Origin: Crocinitomix sp.
GTDB taxonomy: Bacteria; Bacteroidota; Bacteroidia; Flavobacteriales_D; Crocinitomicaceae
Direction: 5' to 3'
DNA length: 34,373 nucleotides
NCBI GenBank assembly: GCA_015662905.1
Contig: DQTE01000153.1
Location: 1-34,373, forward strand
Under the pieces are notes generated by a model. The model made no database searches, was not told where the DNA came from, and saw only the letters and a program-made list of their open reading frames with translations. How positions within the stretch are numbered: the first letter of the stretch is position 1; every line of letters starts with the position of its first letter. The translations under genes and the position numbers were made by a program. Shown here in pieces: positions 17,329-25,577 of this stretch.

Positions 17329-18216
17329 TTATAGGATTAGCTCTAAATCTTTAATATCCTTAACCTTGTCTGTTTGCCCAACTTTAAGATAGGCATAGGC
17401 TAAGTTTTTTAACATTCTTTTTAGAATTTCAGTATTTGAACAGGGCTCTATATAATTGGCTTTTAAAGGTAAATTTAGACTTCTTAAATACCCTTCAATT
17501 TCGTTATGGTTAAATATTCTACCTTTTGAGAAAGGATTAATGTAAAACAACACGTTTCTATCAGTAGAGGCGTCAAGCATTTTAAGGGTACGATTTTCGT
17601 CTAAATATCCTAGCACAAACTGATTAGGTAAATTTACCCCATAAATAGGTATTTTTAAGCGTTGCGCAATGATTGAGTAAATGATAGATAAACTTAAAGG
17701 GTTTCCTTTTTTTTGTTTTAAAACAGTGTTAATGTATGAATTTTTAGGTGAATGGAAGTTGGTTTTGTTAGGTTTAAATCCAACAATATCGAATAACACA
17801 TGATTAAAAATTTTTACAATTTCAAAGGCTGTATTATCCTCATTTATTTCAAGCCAAACCTTTTGTTTAATCAATTCAATTTCTTCTTCAATTTCAGTTT
17901 GGTCAATGTTTGGGTATTGTAATTTATTGATGATAATAGCCCCCTTCAATAAATCTCTAGTTGATGATTCTTTCCAGTTTTTTAAATCAGTTTTTAAATC
18001 TTCAAGTTGAATTTCTCTTAAAATGTCATTTAACCTTTCTTGGTGATAATCGTTGTCAACCACCTTAACCCAAGTTTGTTCAATACGTGGTAATACCTCT
18101 TTTCCATAGCTTATCAATTTTTCTTTTACTTGATGATATACTATAGGGTCAGGGTCTTCAACTAATTTAATTAGTGCATTTATTTCCTGAGAATTTATGT
18201 GATGATTGTTTTTCAC
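17329..18216 (-). CDS. SirB1-type transglutaminase-like protein
   Basis: The 295-aa protein resembles the SirB1/transglutaminase-core-2 family: an N-terminal HEAT-like helical part (about 9-110), then NSYINTVLKQKKGNPLSLSIIY, PNQFVLGY and the C-terminal region found in family members. The usual catalytic cysteine is absent, as in SirB1 proteins generally, and the family's conserved histidine (PGHF) is glutamine here (PNQF), so enzymatic activity is unlikely. The start is GTG at 18216, placed 4 nt after a -7 box. The biological role of this family is not established. Confidence 0.75.
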   Translation of the reverse strand: MKNNHHINSQEINALIKLVEDPDPIVYHQVKEKLISYGKEVLPRIEQTWVKVVDNDYHQERLNDILREIQLEDLKTDLKNWKESSTRDLLKGAIIINKLQYPNIDQTEIEEEIELIKQKVWLEINEDNTAFEIVKIFNHVLFDIVGFKPNKTNFHSPKNSYINTVLKQKKGNPLSLSIIYSIIAQRLKIPIYGVNLPNQFVLGYLDENRTLKMLDASTDRNVLFYINPFSKGRIFNHNEIEGYLRSLNLPLKANYIEPCSNTEILKRMLKNLAYAYLKVGQTDKVKDIKDLELIL

Positions 18217-18220
18217 AATA

Positions 18221-18228
18221 CAAATATA
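18221..18228 (-). promoter_or_regulatory. -7 box 4 nt before the SirB1-type start
   Basis: TATATTTG on the minus strand is followed by TATT and then the GTG start. It has the same 4-nt spacing as thiD, the permease and the BatA-type gene. Confidence 0.5.
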
Positions 18229-18297
18229 GGGCTCAAATTATTTGTAAAAACGCCTAATTAAAAATGTTATACACTATGATTTGTGTATTTCACAAGT

Positions 18298-20682
18298 TTA
18301 AAAATAGATTTTGTATTGCCCTATGGGTAAAAATCCCGTTTGATAGGTTGTTGTTATGGCTTTTTTATTTTGGTCGTATTGTTGTAAAAACACATTTTGA
18401 TGATTTGTAAAGTTTTGAAGCATTATTGCCCATTCTTGGGTTATTTTTTTGCCTACAGATTTAAAAGATATTCTTAAATCTCCTTTGGTATAATCAGGAT
18501 ATTTTAATTCAAAAGCCCTGCTGTAATCTCTAATTTCTTTATTGGCGGTTATACTTTCATCAATTAAAATAGGGGTATATCTGTTACCGCCATTTTTGGT
18601 AAATTTTAAGTCAAAAGTAAAGGAGTTTTGATGTTTTTTACCTTGTTTTAATTTTAATTCGTACCCTACCAAAGCATTAAAGGTGTAATTGCCATTAAAA
18701 GCAGTGTTATATTCATTTCCGTTGGCGGCAGTATAAAAAGATTGATAGAGAGATGACGAAATTAAAAAGTAAAACCCCTTATCTAAAAACTTTTCTACTG
18801 TTAAGTCTAGTCCGTAATTGTTGCCTTTACCGTTACTGGTTAAATAAGCAGGGAAAGATTCAGTAAAACCAGCACCAAAATTAGCTAATGAATATACACT
18901 TGTAGTGTCTTTACTTACAGGAACAGAAAATAAGTATTGGTAATAGGCTTCAGCTTTAAAAGAAATACCATAAGCAAAATTGTGTTTATAGCCAAAAACA
19001 AGATGATGAGATTTATAAAAATCTAAGCTTTCGGCGGGTCTTAAGGTTGTAACAATGCCGTCAATAGTATCTATCACCTCTCTGTAATATAATTCCATAG
19101 GTAACATTTGACTGTGTAATCCATATCCTAGGCTTATCTGGTCTTTTACTGTAAAATTCCAAGCCATACCTACCCTTGGTTCTAAAGCATTTTGCCCCTT
19201 TAAAGTTAAATATTGATAGTGTAAACCAACGTTAAATGTTAAAGTTGGACTAGCTTTATATTGGTATTGAGCAAAGGGCTGTAATAATGTAGTTTGACCT
19301 TTAAAATCTCTTAATGATATAAAATCATTTATGGGATAACCGCCAATGCTTCCAACCCAAGCTGAATCGTGTAAGCTTAAAAAATAAATATCAGTTTGTA
19401 TTCCTGTTTTTAGTAAATGTTTGGCAGAAAATTTTTGATTATAATACATTCTGTTGGTTAATTTGTTAATGGTAGATTCATTAAAGTAGGTTAAAAATGG
19501 GTTTTCAAAATTAGCATCAACGGTATCATTTTTTATATAATTATAGCCTATCTGATAAGCGGTTGATATGTTAACAAAAGCCTTTTTTCCTATACGCTGT
19601 TTATGATTGATGCCTACAACACCAACATTTGATTTAAAATAGGTGTTACTATTGTCTACGCTATACAAATCTGTAGTATCTACCTTTTCGGCCAATAATT
19701 CTATATAGCTGATTCCACCTACTCCAAAAATAGAAGTAACTCCTCTTTTGTTTGGAAAATTGAATTTAAAACTCAAATCTTGATATTTAGGCACAGCACT
19801 TGTGCCAATATTGAATCCCATTTTCTGAAACAAAATTAAGTCGTTGTAGCGGTAATTGATAAGGTAAGATGATTTTAATTTTTTTGAAATAGGGCCTTCA
19901 GCCATCAATTCGGCGCCGTTAAAGCCAAATTGGAACATAAACTCGTGTTTTTCATTATTGCCTGTTCTCATGTGTAAATCAAATACAGCCGCAGTAGCAT
20001 TTCCGTATTCGGCAGGAAAAGCTGATGTCATAAAATCTGAATTAGATAAAACGTTATTGTTAAGCATACTTACTGGTCCTCCTGTAGTACCAAATCTTGC
20101 AAAATGATTAGGGTTTGGAATATCTATTCCCTCCAATCTATATAATACTCCTGTAGGCGAATTACCCCTTACAATAATATCATTTCTTGCGTCATTACCT
20201 CCTTGTACCCCAGCATAATTTTGAGCCATTCTTGACACATCATTTAAGCTACCCGCATACCGTTTAGATTCTTCTATGGAAAAAGAACGAGAACTAACTG
20301 TTGTCATATTATTTTGGGTTTCGCCCTTCCTCTTGCTTGTTACCACTACTTCTTTCATCATTTTAACAGATTCTTCCATATTGATGTTAAGTACAACCTC
20401 TTTAGAGTTAATATCTATGTTTCTCATTACCACAGGTTCATAACCTAAGTAAGTGATAATAATAGTTTGTTTTCCAACGGGCACATTTTCTATCCTAAAC
20501 TCTCCACTTACATTGGTTATAGTAGCAAGAGCGGGGTCGCTATGTTCAATAGCAATCTTTACGCCAATCAAAGGCTCGTAAGTTTCCTTATCCCTAACTG
20601 TTCCTCTAATTGTTTGTGTCAAACTTTGTGAGAAGCCCATAGATAAGTTTAAACAACAAAAAAATATAATAAAAAATCTCAT
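18298..20682 (-). CDS. TonB-dependent receptor with N-terminal carboxypeptidase-regulatory domain
   Basis: The 794-aa outer-membrane protein has a signal peptide (about 1-18), a CarboxypepD_reg-like domain (about 24-110, starting QTIRGTVRDKETYEPLIGVKI), a plug domain starting after EVVVTSKRKG (about 112), and a long beta-barrel with alternating aromatic strands to the end. Such proteins import large or scarce ligands (siderophores, vitamins, glycans, metals) using TonB energy. No SusD partner, substrate-binding lipoprotein or Fur-like context is adjacent, so the ligand is unknown. It is a single-gene unit. Confidence 0.93.
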   Translation of the reverse strand: MRFFIIFFCCLNLSMGFSQSLTQTIRGTVRDKETYEPLIGVKIAIEHSDPALATITNVSGEFRIENVPVGKQTIIITYLGYEPVVMRNIDINSKEVVLNINMEESVKMMKEVVVTSKRKGETQNNMTTVSSRSFSIEESKRYAGSLNDVSRMAQNYAGVQGGNDARNDIIVRGNSPTGVLYRLEGIDIPNPNHFARFGTTGGPVSMLNNNVLSNSDFMTSAFPAEYGNATAAVFDLHMRTGNNEKHEFMFQFGFNGAELMAEGPISKKLKSSYLINYRYNDLILFQKMGFNIGTSAVPKYQDLSFKFNFPNKRGVTSIFGVGGISYIELLAEKVDTTDLYSVDNSNTYFKSNVGVVGINHKQRIGKKAFVNISTAYQIGYNYIKNDTVDANFENPFLTYFNESTINKLTNRMYYNQKFSAKHLLKTGIQTDIYFLSLHDSAWVGSIGGYPINDFISLRDFKGQTTLLQPFAQYQYKASPTLTFNVGLHYQYLTLKGQNALEPRVGMAWNFTVKDQISLGYGLHSQMLPMELYYREVIDTIDGIVTTLRPAESLDFYKSHHLVFGYKHNFAYGISFKAEAYYQYLFSVPVSKDTTSVYSLANFGAGFTESFPAYLTSNGKGNNYGLDLTVEKFLDKGFYFLISSSLYQSFYTAANGNEYNTAFNGNYTFNALVGYELKLKQGKKHQNSFTFDLKFTKNGGNRYTPILIDESITANKEIRDYSRAFELKYPDYTKGDLRISFKSVGKKITQEWAIMLQNFTNHQNVFLQQYDQNKKAITTTYQTGFLPIGQYKIYF

Positions 20683-20724
20683 GATTATTTTTTTATACTG
20701 ACAACTAACTATAAGTTAAAGCAA

Positions 20725-20732
20725 CAAATATA
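20725..20732 (-). promoter_or_regulatory. -7 promoter box of the TonB-dependent receptor gene
   Basis: TATATTTG on the minus strand, 42 bp before the ATG at 20682. Confidence 0.5.
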
Positions 20733-20884
20733 AGTATTTTTTAAGTTCTTTTAAAAAGTACTATTTTGTTACCACTAATGTACTATATTTTTTGTTTTGT
20801 TTACATTTAAACTTGTGAAATATTTATTCAGATTTTCCACAATTATGATGTGTCTTTGTTTGGTGACTTTTCCTTTTTTTTAGT

Positions 20885-20896
20885 CATATTAATATG
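20885..20896. promoter_or_regulatory. 12-bp perfect palindrome, possible operator
   Basis: CATATTAATATG is self-complementary and lies between two divergent promoters. In AT-rich DNA it could arise by chance. Confidence 0.25.
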
Positions 20897-20969
20897 CCTA
20901 AAAGTTACATTTATTCATTGAACTTGCGAGATAAAAAATAATATATGTTAAATAACTCACTATTTTTAC

Positions 20970-20977
20970 TAAATTTG
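20970..20977 (+). promoter_or_regulatory. -7 promoter box of gpsA, decides its start
   Basis: TAAATTTG lies 15 bp before the ATG at 20993 and inside the open frame that starts at 20945, so translation should begin at 20993. Confidence 0.55.
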
Positions 20978-20992
20978 TTATCCCAAAATTAT

Positions 20993-21994
20993 ATGAAAAA
21001 TCAATATAAAATAGCAATTATAGGTGGAGGAAGCTGGGCAACAGCGCTTGCTAAAATCCTAACGAATGAAAAAGGTTCACGCTTAAATTGGTGGATGTAT
21101 AATGAAGCCTCTGTAGCTCATTTAATAAAGTACAGACACAATCCAAAATATTTACAATCGGTTGAGTTTGATTTAGATAAAATTAACGTAAGTACTAATT
21201 TAATTGAAATTATAGAGCAATCAGATATTTTAATTATTGCAACCCCCTCAGCTTATTTATATAATGTTTTTAAAGATTTTCCAAAGCATGTTATAAAAGA
21301 CAAAATTGTTTTTTCTGCGGTTAAAGGAATTATCCCTCAAACTAATCAAATTCCGGGTCAGTTTTTTCAAACTCAAATGGGAGTTGATGAGGATAATATT
21401 GGAATTATTTGCGGTCCTTGTCATGCTGAGGAGGTTGCCTTAGAACGATTGTCTTATTTAACAGTAGCTTGTCAAGATGAGGGAATGGCAGACTACATGG
21501 CGAATAAATTAGCTTGTAGATATATTAAAACAACAGTGTCAGACGATATTTTTGGTACAGAGTATTCTGCTGTACTGAAAAATGTATATGCCATAGCGAG
21601 TGGAATTTGTGCAGGGTTAGGGCATGGGGACAATTTTCAAGCGGTTTTAATATCTAATGCCATACAGGAAATTGAAAATTTTATAGATGAAGTTAATCCT
21701 ATTCATAGAGATGTTAATTCGTCAGCTTACTTAGGCGACTTATTAGTAACTGCTTATTCTAAATTTTCAAGAAATAGGACTTTTGGTTATATGGTAGGTA
21801 AAGGATATTCGGTAAAAATAGCTCAAATGGAAATGGATATGATTGCTGAAGGGTATTTTGCAACAAAATGTTTAATGGAAATTAAGAAAGATTATGATGT
21901 TGAAATGCCTATTCTTGAAGCAGTGAATAACGTTATTTATGAAAAAATTGCACCATTTATAGAAATTAAAATTTTGTCGGACAAGTTAAGCTAA
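20993..21994 (+). CDS. gpsA: NAD(P)H-dependent glycerol-3-phosphate dehydrogenase
   Basis: GpsA reduces dihydroxyacetone phosphate to sn-glycerol 3-phosphate for phospholipid synthesis. The 333-aa protein starts MKNQYKIAIIGGGSWATALA, with the GGGSWATA nucleotide loop directly after the start. It also has CGPCHAEEV (family: GP[ST][FH]AxEV), the catalytic lysine K196 in VLKNVYAIASG, GLGHGDN and SRNRTFGYMVGKG. An in-frame ATG at 20945 would add 16 hydrophobic residues, but its codons overlap the promoter. The 3' end overlaps the convergent GNAT gene by 4 bp. Confidence 0.95.
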   Translation: MKNQYKIAIIGGGSWATALAKILTNEKGSRLNWWMYNEASVAHLIKYRHNPKYLQSVEFDLDKINVSTNLIEIIEQSDILIIATPSAYLYNVFKDFPKHVIKDKIVFSAVKGIIPQTNQIPGQFFQTQMGVDEDNIGIICGPCHAEEVALERLSYLTVACQDEGMADYMANKLACRYIKTTVSDDIFGTEYSAVLKNVYAIASGICAGLGHGDNFQAVLISNAIQEIENFIDEVNPIHRDVNSSAYLGDLLVTAYSKFSRNRTFGYMVGKGYSVKIAQMEMDMIAEGYFATKCLMEIKKDYDVEMPILEAVNNVIYEKIAPFIEIKILSDKLS

Positions 21995-22506
21995 AATCTT
22001 TTTAAATAAAACCCTTCATCAAACCATTGATTGTTGTAGAAATGCCATTTGGGTTTTGTGCATATTTTTTTATATCCCAAAGTGGTAAATAGTTTAATAG
22101 AATAGGTATTATCCTCCAAAATATTACAAAATATTTTATTGATATTTAAAATAAGTTTACAGTATTCTTCTGTCAGTAGAATAGCTTGTTTGGCATACCC
22201 TTTATTTCTGTGTGGTTCATCAATCAATATTCCTATACCTACACGTTTGTGTAAAGGTTCAAAATTAAATAAATCAACATTGCCAATTACTTTATTGTTA
22301 TCTGTTAAACATATAATTAGTCTTAACTGTTCATGTTCATATATGTCTTGATTAGAATTGACAAAATCAAAAATTTGCTCATCAGTAAACGGATGTGTAG
22401 TTGAGGATACTTTCCAATTGCCTGGGTTGTTTTCCCATTGCTTTATTAGGTTAAAGTCATCAGGTGTAATTGTTCTCAAATAAATATGTTTACCTCTATA
22501 AATCAT
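21991..22506 (-). CDS. GNAT-family N-acetyltransferase (RimL/SpeG-like)
   Basis: The 171-aa protein has the RimJ/RimL-type layout: an opening IYLRTITPDDFNLIKQWENN, the V/I-GNVDLFNF strand, and the acetyl-CoA loop HRNKGYAKQAI. It then ends in the family's usual NTYSIKLFTTLGYKK. It acetylates an amine on a protein, polyamine or small molecule; the acceptor cannot be read. The ATG at 22506 is preferred over a GTG three codons upstream. Either start overlaps the end of dapF, so the two are cotranscribed. Confidence 0.85.
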   Translation of the reverse strand: MIYRGKHIYLRTITPDDFNLIKQWENNPGNWKVSSTTHPFTDEQIFDFVNSNQDIYEHEQLRLIICLTDNNKVIGNVDLFNFEPLHKRVGIGILIDEPHRNKGYAKQAILLTEEYCKLILNINKIFCNILEDNTYSIKLFTTLGYKKICTKPKWHFYNNQWFDEGFYLKRF

Positions 22507-23275
22507 AACTTCCACTAAATACGAATTCGGCAGGGCCTATAAGCCAAATATCTGTAAAACTGCCATCAGCTTGTTGTTTAAAACTAACACTTAGTTTTCC
22601 TCCAACGGCATCTACATTCACTGTATTGTTTGTTAATTTTTTTAATTTAGCATAACTCAATGCACAAGCAGTTACTCCTGTGCCACACGCTAGCGTTTCA
22701 TTTTCTACACCTCTTTCATAAGTTCTAATTTTTAAGTGATTGTTATTGATAATTTCAACAGCATTAACATTTGTACCTTCTTTTTTGTAAGTATCAGAGT
22801 AGCGAATTTTTTTTCCAAAGTTAATAATGTTTAAGTCGTCAATACTGTTATAGTATTTGATATAATGAGGAGAGCCTGTATGTATAAAGTAATCATTTCC
22901 TAACTGTTGAGTAGTAGAAACATTTTTCATTTCAATTTTAACTAAATTATCAATTAACTCAGCTTTATGAATCCCATCAATGGCTTTGAATGTAACCTGT
23001 TGTTGAGTGAATATCTCAATAAAATGGGCAAACTTTACAGCACATCTGCTTCCATTACCGCAAAAACTTCTACTGCCGTCAGGATTTAGAAAGTCCATTA
23101 AAAAGTCAGCAGTATCATCATTTTCAATAAAAATTAAACCGTCAGAACCAACCCCAAAACGTCTTTTGCAGATATCAATTGCAAATTGAATTTTATCTCC
23201 TTTAAATACGTGTTGACGATTATCTATAAGTATAAAATCGTTACCTGCACCGTGGTATTTGTAGAATTTAATCAT
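22496..23275 (-). CDS. dapF: diaminopimelate epimerase
   Basis: DapF converts LL- to meso-diaminopimelate for lysine and peptidoglycan. The 259-aa protein begins FYKYHGAGNDFILID. It carries the two active-site cysteines as C72 in FCGNGSRC and C197 in LACGTGVTAC, plus NPDGS and the conserved YERGVENETLACG stretch. The length is close to the usual 265-280. It sits in a three-gene leftward unit, overlapping the upstream unknown by 8 bp and the downstream acetyltransferase by 11 bp. Confidence 0.96.
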   Translation of the reverse strand: MIKFYKYHGAGNDFILIDNRQHVFKGDKIQFAIDICKRRFGVGSDGLIFIENDDTADFLMDFLNPDGSRSFCGNGSRCAVKFAHFIEIFTQQQVTFKAIDGIHKAELIDNLVKIEMKNVSTTQQLGNDYFIHTGSPHYIKYYNSIDDLNIINFGKKIRYSDTYKKEGTNVNAVEIINNNHLKIRTYERGVENETLACGTGVTACALSYAKLKKLTNNTVNVDAVGGKLSVSFKQQADGSFTDIWLIGPAEFVFSGSYDL

Positions 23276-23969
23276 TAAAAATTATTGATTTGTTAACAGA
23301 AATAAATTTTTTAAATTCCAAAGTTTCTTCTATTTGATAATAGACTTGTTCAAAATTTAAAAAATAAGTATCATTTTTAGCATAAAGTTGATAGTTAAAG
23401 TGAGGGTTTAAACCAAATACTATTAATTTTGCTTTTGACATTTTGTATCCGGTATAATTAAGAGGCGACTCCCAAAACTCTACAATCATCCTTTTATTAA
23501 CAATAGATTTTACGTTAATCATTTGATTGATTAAGCTATCAGATGTTGAAGTTTTTTGACTACTTAAATACTGTATTTCTAATACTTTTGTACTTATTTT
23601 TCTATCAGATTTAATATTAAGCGATTCTTCAGTTTTATCAATATTGACTGTGTCAAATTGTTGGGTAGAATCTTTGTCTTTTAAAATGTACTCCGCTACA
23701 GTAGTGTCAAGTGTAATAATGGTTGTGGTATCAGTAACTGTTGAATCAGTATGCAAAGTGTCTGTTATAATTTTATGTTTTTTAGTTTGATGTTTATGAG
23801 GTTCTTTTACAACAATGGTATCGCGAATATAATACGTGGTGTTTGTTTTTGAAGTTTTGAAGCTTTTAACTTCTTCTTGTTTTGTGTCATTTTTTTTTGA
23901 GTTTATTCCTATCAAATAACCAAAGGCTAATCCTATAATTAGAAAAACAGCAGGAATAAAGTACTTCAT
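23268..23969 (-). CDS. membrane-anchored protein of unknown function before dapF
   Basis: The 233-aa protein has one N-terminal hydrophobic segment (about 4-23, FIPAVFLIIGLAFGYLIGI) and then a Thr/Lys/Asp-rich stretch (about 25-125) with runs such as TDTTTIITLDTT. A more structured C-terminal part follows (about 130-233, ending in FKKFISVNKSIIFND). The layout suggests a signal anchor, a flexible extracytoplasmic linker and a small domain. I do not recognise the family. It is first in the dapF unit with a -7 box 36 bp upstream, so it may relate to the cell wall, but that is inference from position only. Confidence 0.7.
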   Translation of the reverse strand: MKYFIPAVFLIIGLAFGYLIGINSKKNDTKQEEVKSFKTSKTNTTYYIRDTIVVKEPHKHQTKKHKIITDTLHTDSTVTDTTTIITLDTTVAEYILKDKDSTQQFDTVNIDKTEESLNIKSDRKISTKVLEIQYLSSQKTSTSDSLINQMINVKSIVNKRMIVEFWESPLNYTGYKMSKAKLIVFGLNPHFNYQLYAKNDTYFLNFEQVYYQIEETLEFKKFISVNKSIIFND

Positions 23970-24005
23970 TTTTGTAGATAATTTTAAATCACACAGTTAA
24001 AAGTG

Positions 24006-24013
24006 CAAAACTA
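24006..24013 (-). promoter_or_regulatory. -7 promoter box of the dapF unit
   Basis: TAGTTTTG on the minus strand, 36 bp before the ATG at 23969, divergent from the permease promoter. Confidence 0.5.
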
Positions 24014-24055
24014 TGTAAATATAATAAATATCACACACTTTAATTCAATAATAAT

Positions 24056-24063
24056 TACCTTTG
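24056..24063 (+). promoter_or_regulatory. -7 box 4 nt before the permease start
   Basis: TACCTTTG followed by CACC and ATG. It differs from the thiD site at a single base over 15 and predicts a leaderless mRNA. Confidence 0.5.
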
Positions 24064-24067
24064 CACC

Positions 24068-25327
24068 ATGGATGTAATACAAGAAGTTTTATTAGCCATT
24101 TGGAATATGTTTTTAGAAATGTCTCCCTACTTGTTGTTAGGGTTTGCGTTTGCAGGGATATTACACGTATTAATTCCCAAAAGCGTAGTCACAAAACAAA
24201 TAGGCAAAAAAGGTTTTTTGTCGGTGGTAAAAGCCACTCTTCTTGGAGTCCCTTTGCCTTTGTGTTCTTGTGGCGTTATTCCAACAGGCGTTTCTTTTTA
24301 TCATAATGGGGCAAGTAAAGGGGCAACCAACGCTTTTTTAATATCAACCCCTCAAACAGGTATTGACTCCATTTTGGTAACTTCTTCATTAATGAATTGG
24401 CCGTGGGCAATTTTTAGACCCATTATAGCTTTAATAACAGGTGTGTTTGGTGGGCTTTTAACCGATAGAATGGATGATAATACTGAGTTTAAAGTTGTTG
24501 AAGAATGTACAGATTGTGAAGGAGATTCTTGCTCTGTACCTAAAAAAAAGCATTGGTTAGTAGAAATAATTAACTATGCTTTTGTTGAGTTTTTAGGAGA
24601 TATTTCAAGACAATTAGTGGTAGGTATTTTAATTGCAGTAGCCATTACATTACTAGTGCCACCAACCGTATTTTCTGAGTACTTAACCAATCCTGTTTTA
24701 AACATGCTATTAATATTAGTAGCTTCAATCCCCTTGTATGTTTGCGCAACAGGTTCAGTACCTATAGGTGCATCATTACTTGCTTTAGGCGTTTCACCAG
24801 GTGCGGTGTTGGTGTTTTTAATGGCAGGACCAGCAACCAATGCGGCTACCATCACTGTATTATGGAAGTCTCTTGGTAAAAATGCCACTTTGGCTTATTT
24901 AATTTCAATTATATTGGGCGCTTTAACTTTTGGTTTATTCATTGATTATGTATTACCTAAAGAGTGGTTTATTTTAAGTCAAACACAAATTGCCGAACAT
25001 GTTCACCATAGTAGTAACTCTTGGATAGCAATAATAAGCGCCATTATATTAATCGGTCTAATTATTTATGTTGAAATAAAAAAGATAAAATCAAAAATTA
25101 ACAGTTTAAAACCAACAAAAATTATGGAAAACAATGTAATTTATAAAGTAGATGGAATGACCTGCAATCATTGTAAAAACTCAGTAGAAACCAATCTAAA
25201 AAAAATACCAAATGTAACAGATGCAGTTGTAGATTTAACTAATAAAACTGTTACGGTAAAAGGTTCAGTAAGTAAAGAAGATGTAAAAAACTTAGTGAAT
25301 AGCTTGGGTTATACATTTGTGGAGTAA
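24068..25327 (+). CDS. SO_0444-type Cu/Zn efflux permease fused to an HMA domain
   Basis: The 419-aa protein has a YraQ/ArsP-like permease (two halves of about four helices, 1-340) with the metal-site motif PLCSCG (C66, C68) and GPATNAATI in the second half. A cytoplasmic-type loop contains C147-TD-C150-EGDS-C155. A heavy-metal-associated domain (about 354-419) has MTCNHC (C366, C369). The architecture matches the SO_0444 family linked to copper/zinc efflux. The HMA would deliver or sense soft metals and the Cys loop may add a binding site; specificity is not readable. It is a single gene with a promoter giving almost no 5' leader. Confidence 0.9.
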   Translation: MDVIQEVLLAIWNMFLEMSPYLLLGFAFAGILHVLIPKSVVTKQIGKKGFLSVVKATLLGVPLPLCSCGVIPTGVSFYHNGASKGATNAFLISTPQTGIDSILVTSSLMNWPWAIFRPIIALITGVFGGLLTDRMDDNTEFKVVEECTDCEGDSCSVPKKKHWLVEIINYAFVEFLGDISRQLVVGILIAVAITLLVPPTVFSEYLTNPVLNMLLILVASIPLYVCATGSVPIGASLLALGVSPGAVLVFLMAGPATNAATITVLWKSLGKNATLAYLISIILGALTFGLFIDYVLPKEWFILSQTQIAEHVHHSSNSWIAIISAIILIGLIIYVEIKKIKSKINSLKPTKIMENNVIYKVDGMTCNHCKNSVETNLKKIPNVTDAVVDLTNKTVTVKGSVSKEDVKNLVNSLGYTFVE

Positions 25328-25384
25328 TTACACTTTTTTATAGCCTTTAAACTACACAAGCAAAAACAGGTTGGTCAAAATTAT

Positions 25385-25531
25385 TTGGAAAAAAAAGAAG
25401 AAGAAATTGATGAAAACAAAATTGATGAAATGGAGTATATGGACCATAACAAAAAGAATCGTTTTGTAAACATTAAGATTATGGGAAACATAGATGATTA
25501 CAAAGTTACTTTAGAAAAAAAAACAATCTAA
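25385..25531 (+). pseudogene. ORF fragment without a good start codon
   Basis: In the permease frame, past its stop, 67 codons stay open to a TAA at 25529-25531. The frame encodes a charged peptide (LEKKEEEIDENKIDEMEYMD, then NKKNRFVNIKIMGNIDDY). The first usable starts are TTG at 25385 or ATG at about 25430. The composition looks protein-like, and the piece may be a decayed gene end, a micro-protein or chance. I recognise no family. Confidence 0.2.
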
Positions 25532-25540
25532 ATGAATAGC

Positions 25541-25568
25541 GGTATTGTAAACAACTTAGTTTAATACC
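25541..25568. terminator. putative bidirectional terminator hairpin
   Basis: GGTAT and TAAAC pair with GTTTA and ATACC (25541-25552 with 25559-25568) around a 6-nt loop, with a 2-nt bulge. T-rich tracts occur on both sides (within 15 nt). It lies between the rightward permease region and the leftward sorting-domain gene. Confidence 0.4.
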
Positions 25569-25577
25569 TCAAATCAA

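Larger units (their letters stand above)
20683..20992. other. 310-bp divergent promoter region between receptor and gpsA
   Basis: Besides the two -7 boxes (20725-20732 minus, 20970-20977 plus) it contains a perfect 12-bp palindrome (20885-20896). Just before that, TGACT and AGTCA form a looser pair around a T-rich spacer. I see no RNA gene or convincing small ORF. Confidence 0.5.

Noticed and set aside
20945-20992. Longer gpsA start adding 16 hydrophobic residues (signal-like)
   Set aside because: The -7 box TAAATTTG lies inside it, and the GGGSWATA loop needs to be close to the N-terminus; GpsA is cytoplasmic.
20683-20992. Small RNA gene between the TonB-dependent receptor and gpsA
   Set aside because: The stretch has one short palindrome and two promoters but no stable hairpin followed by a U-run.
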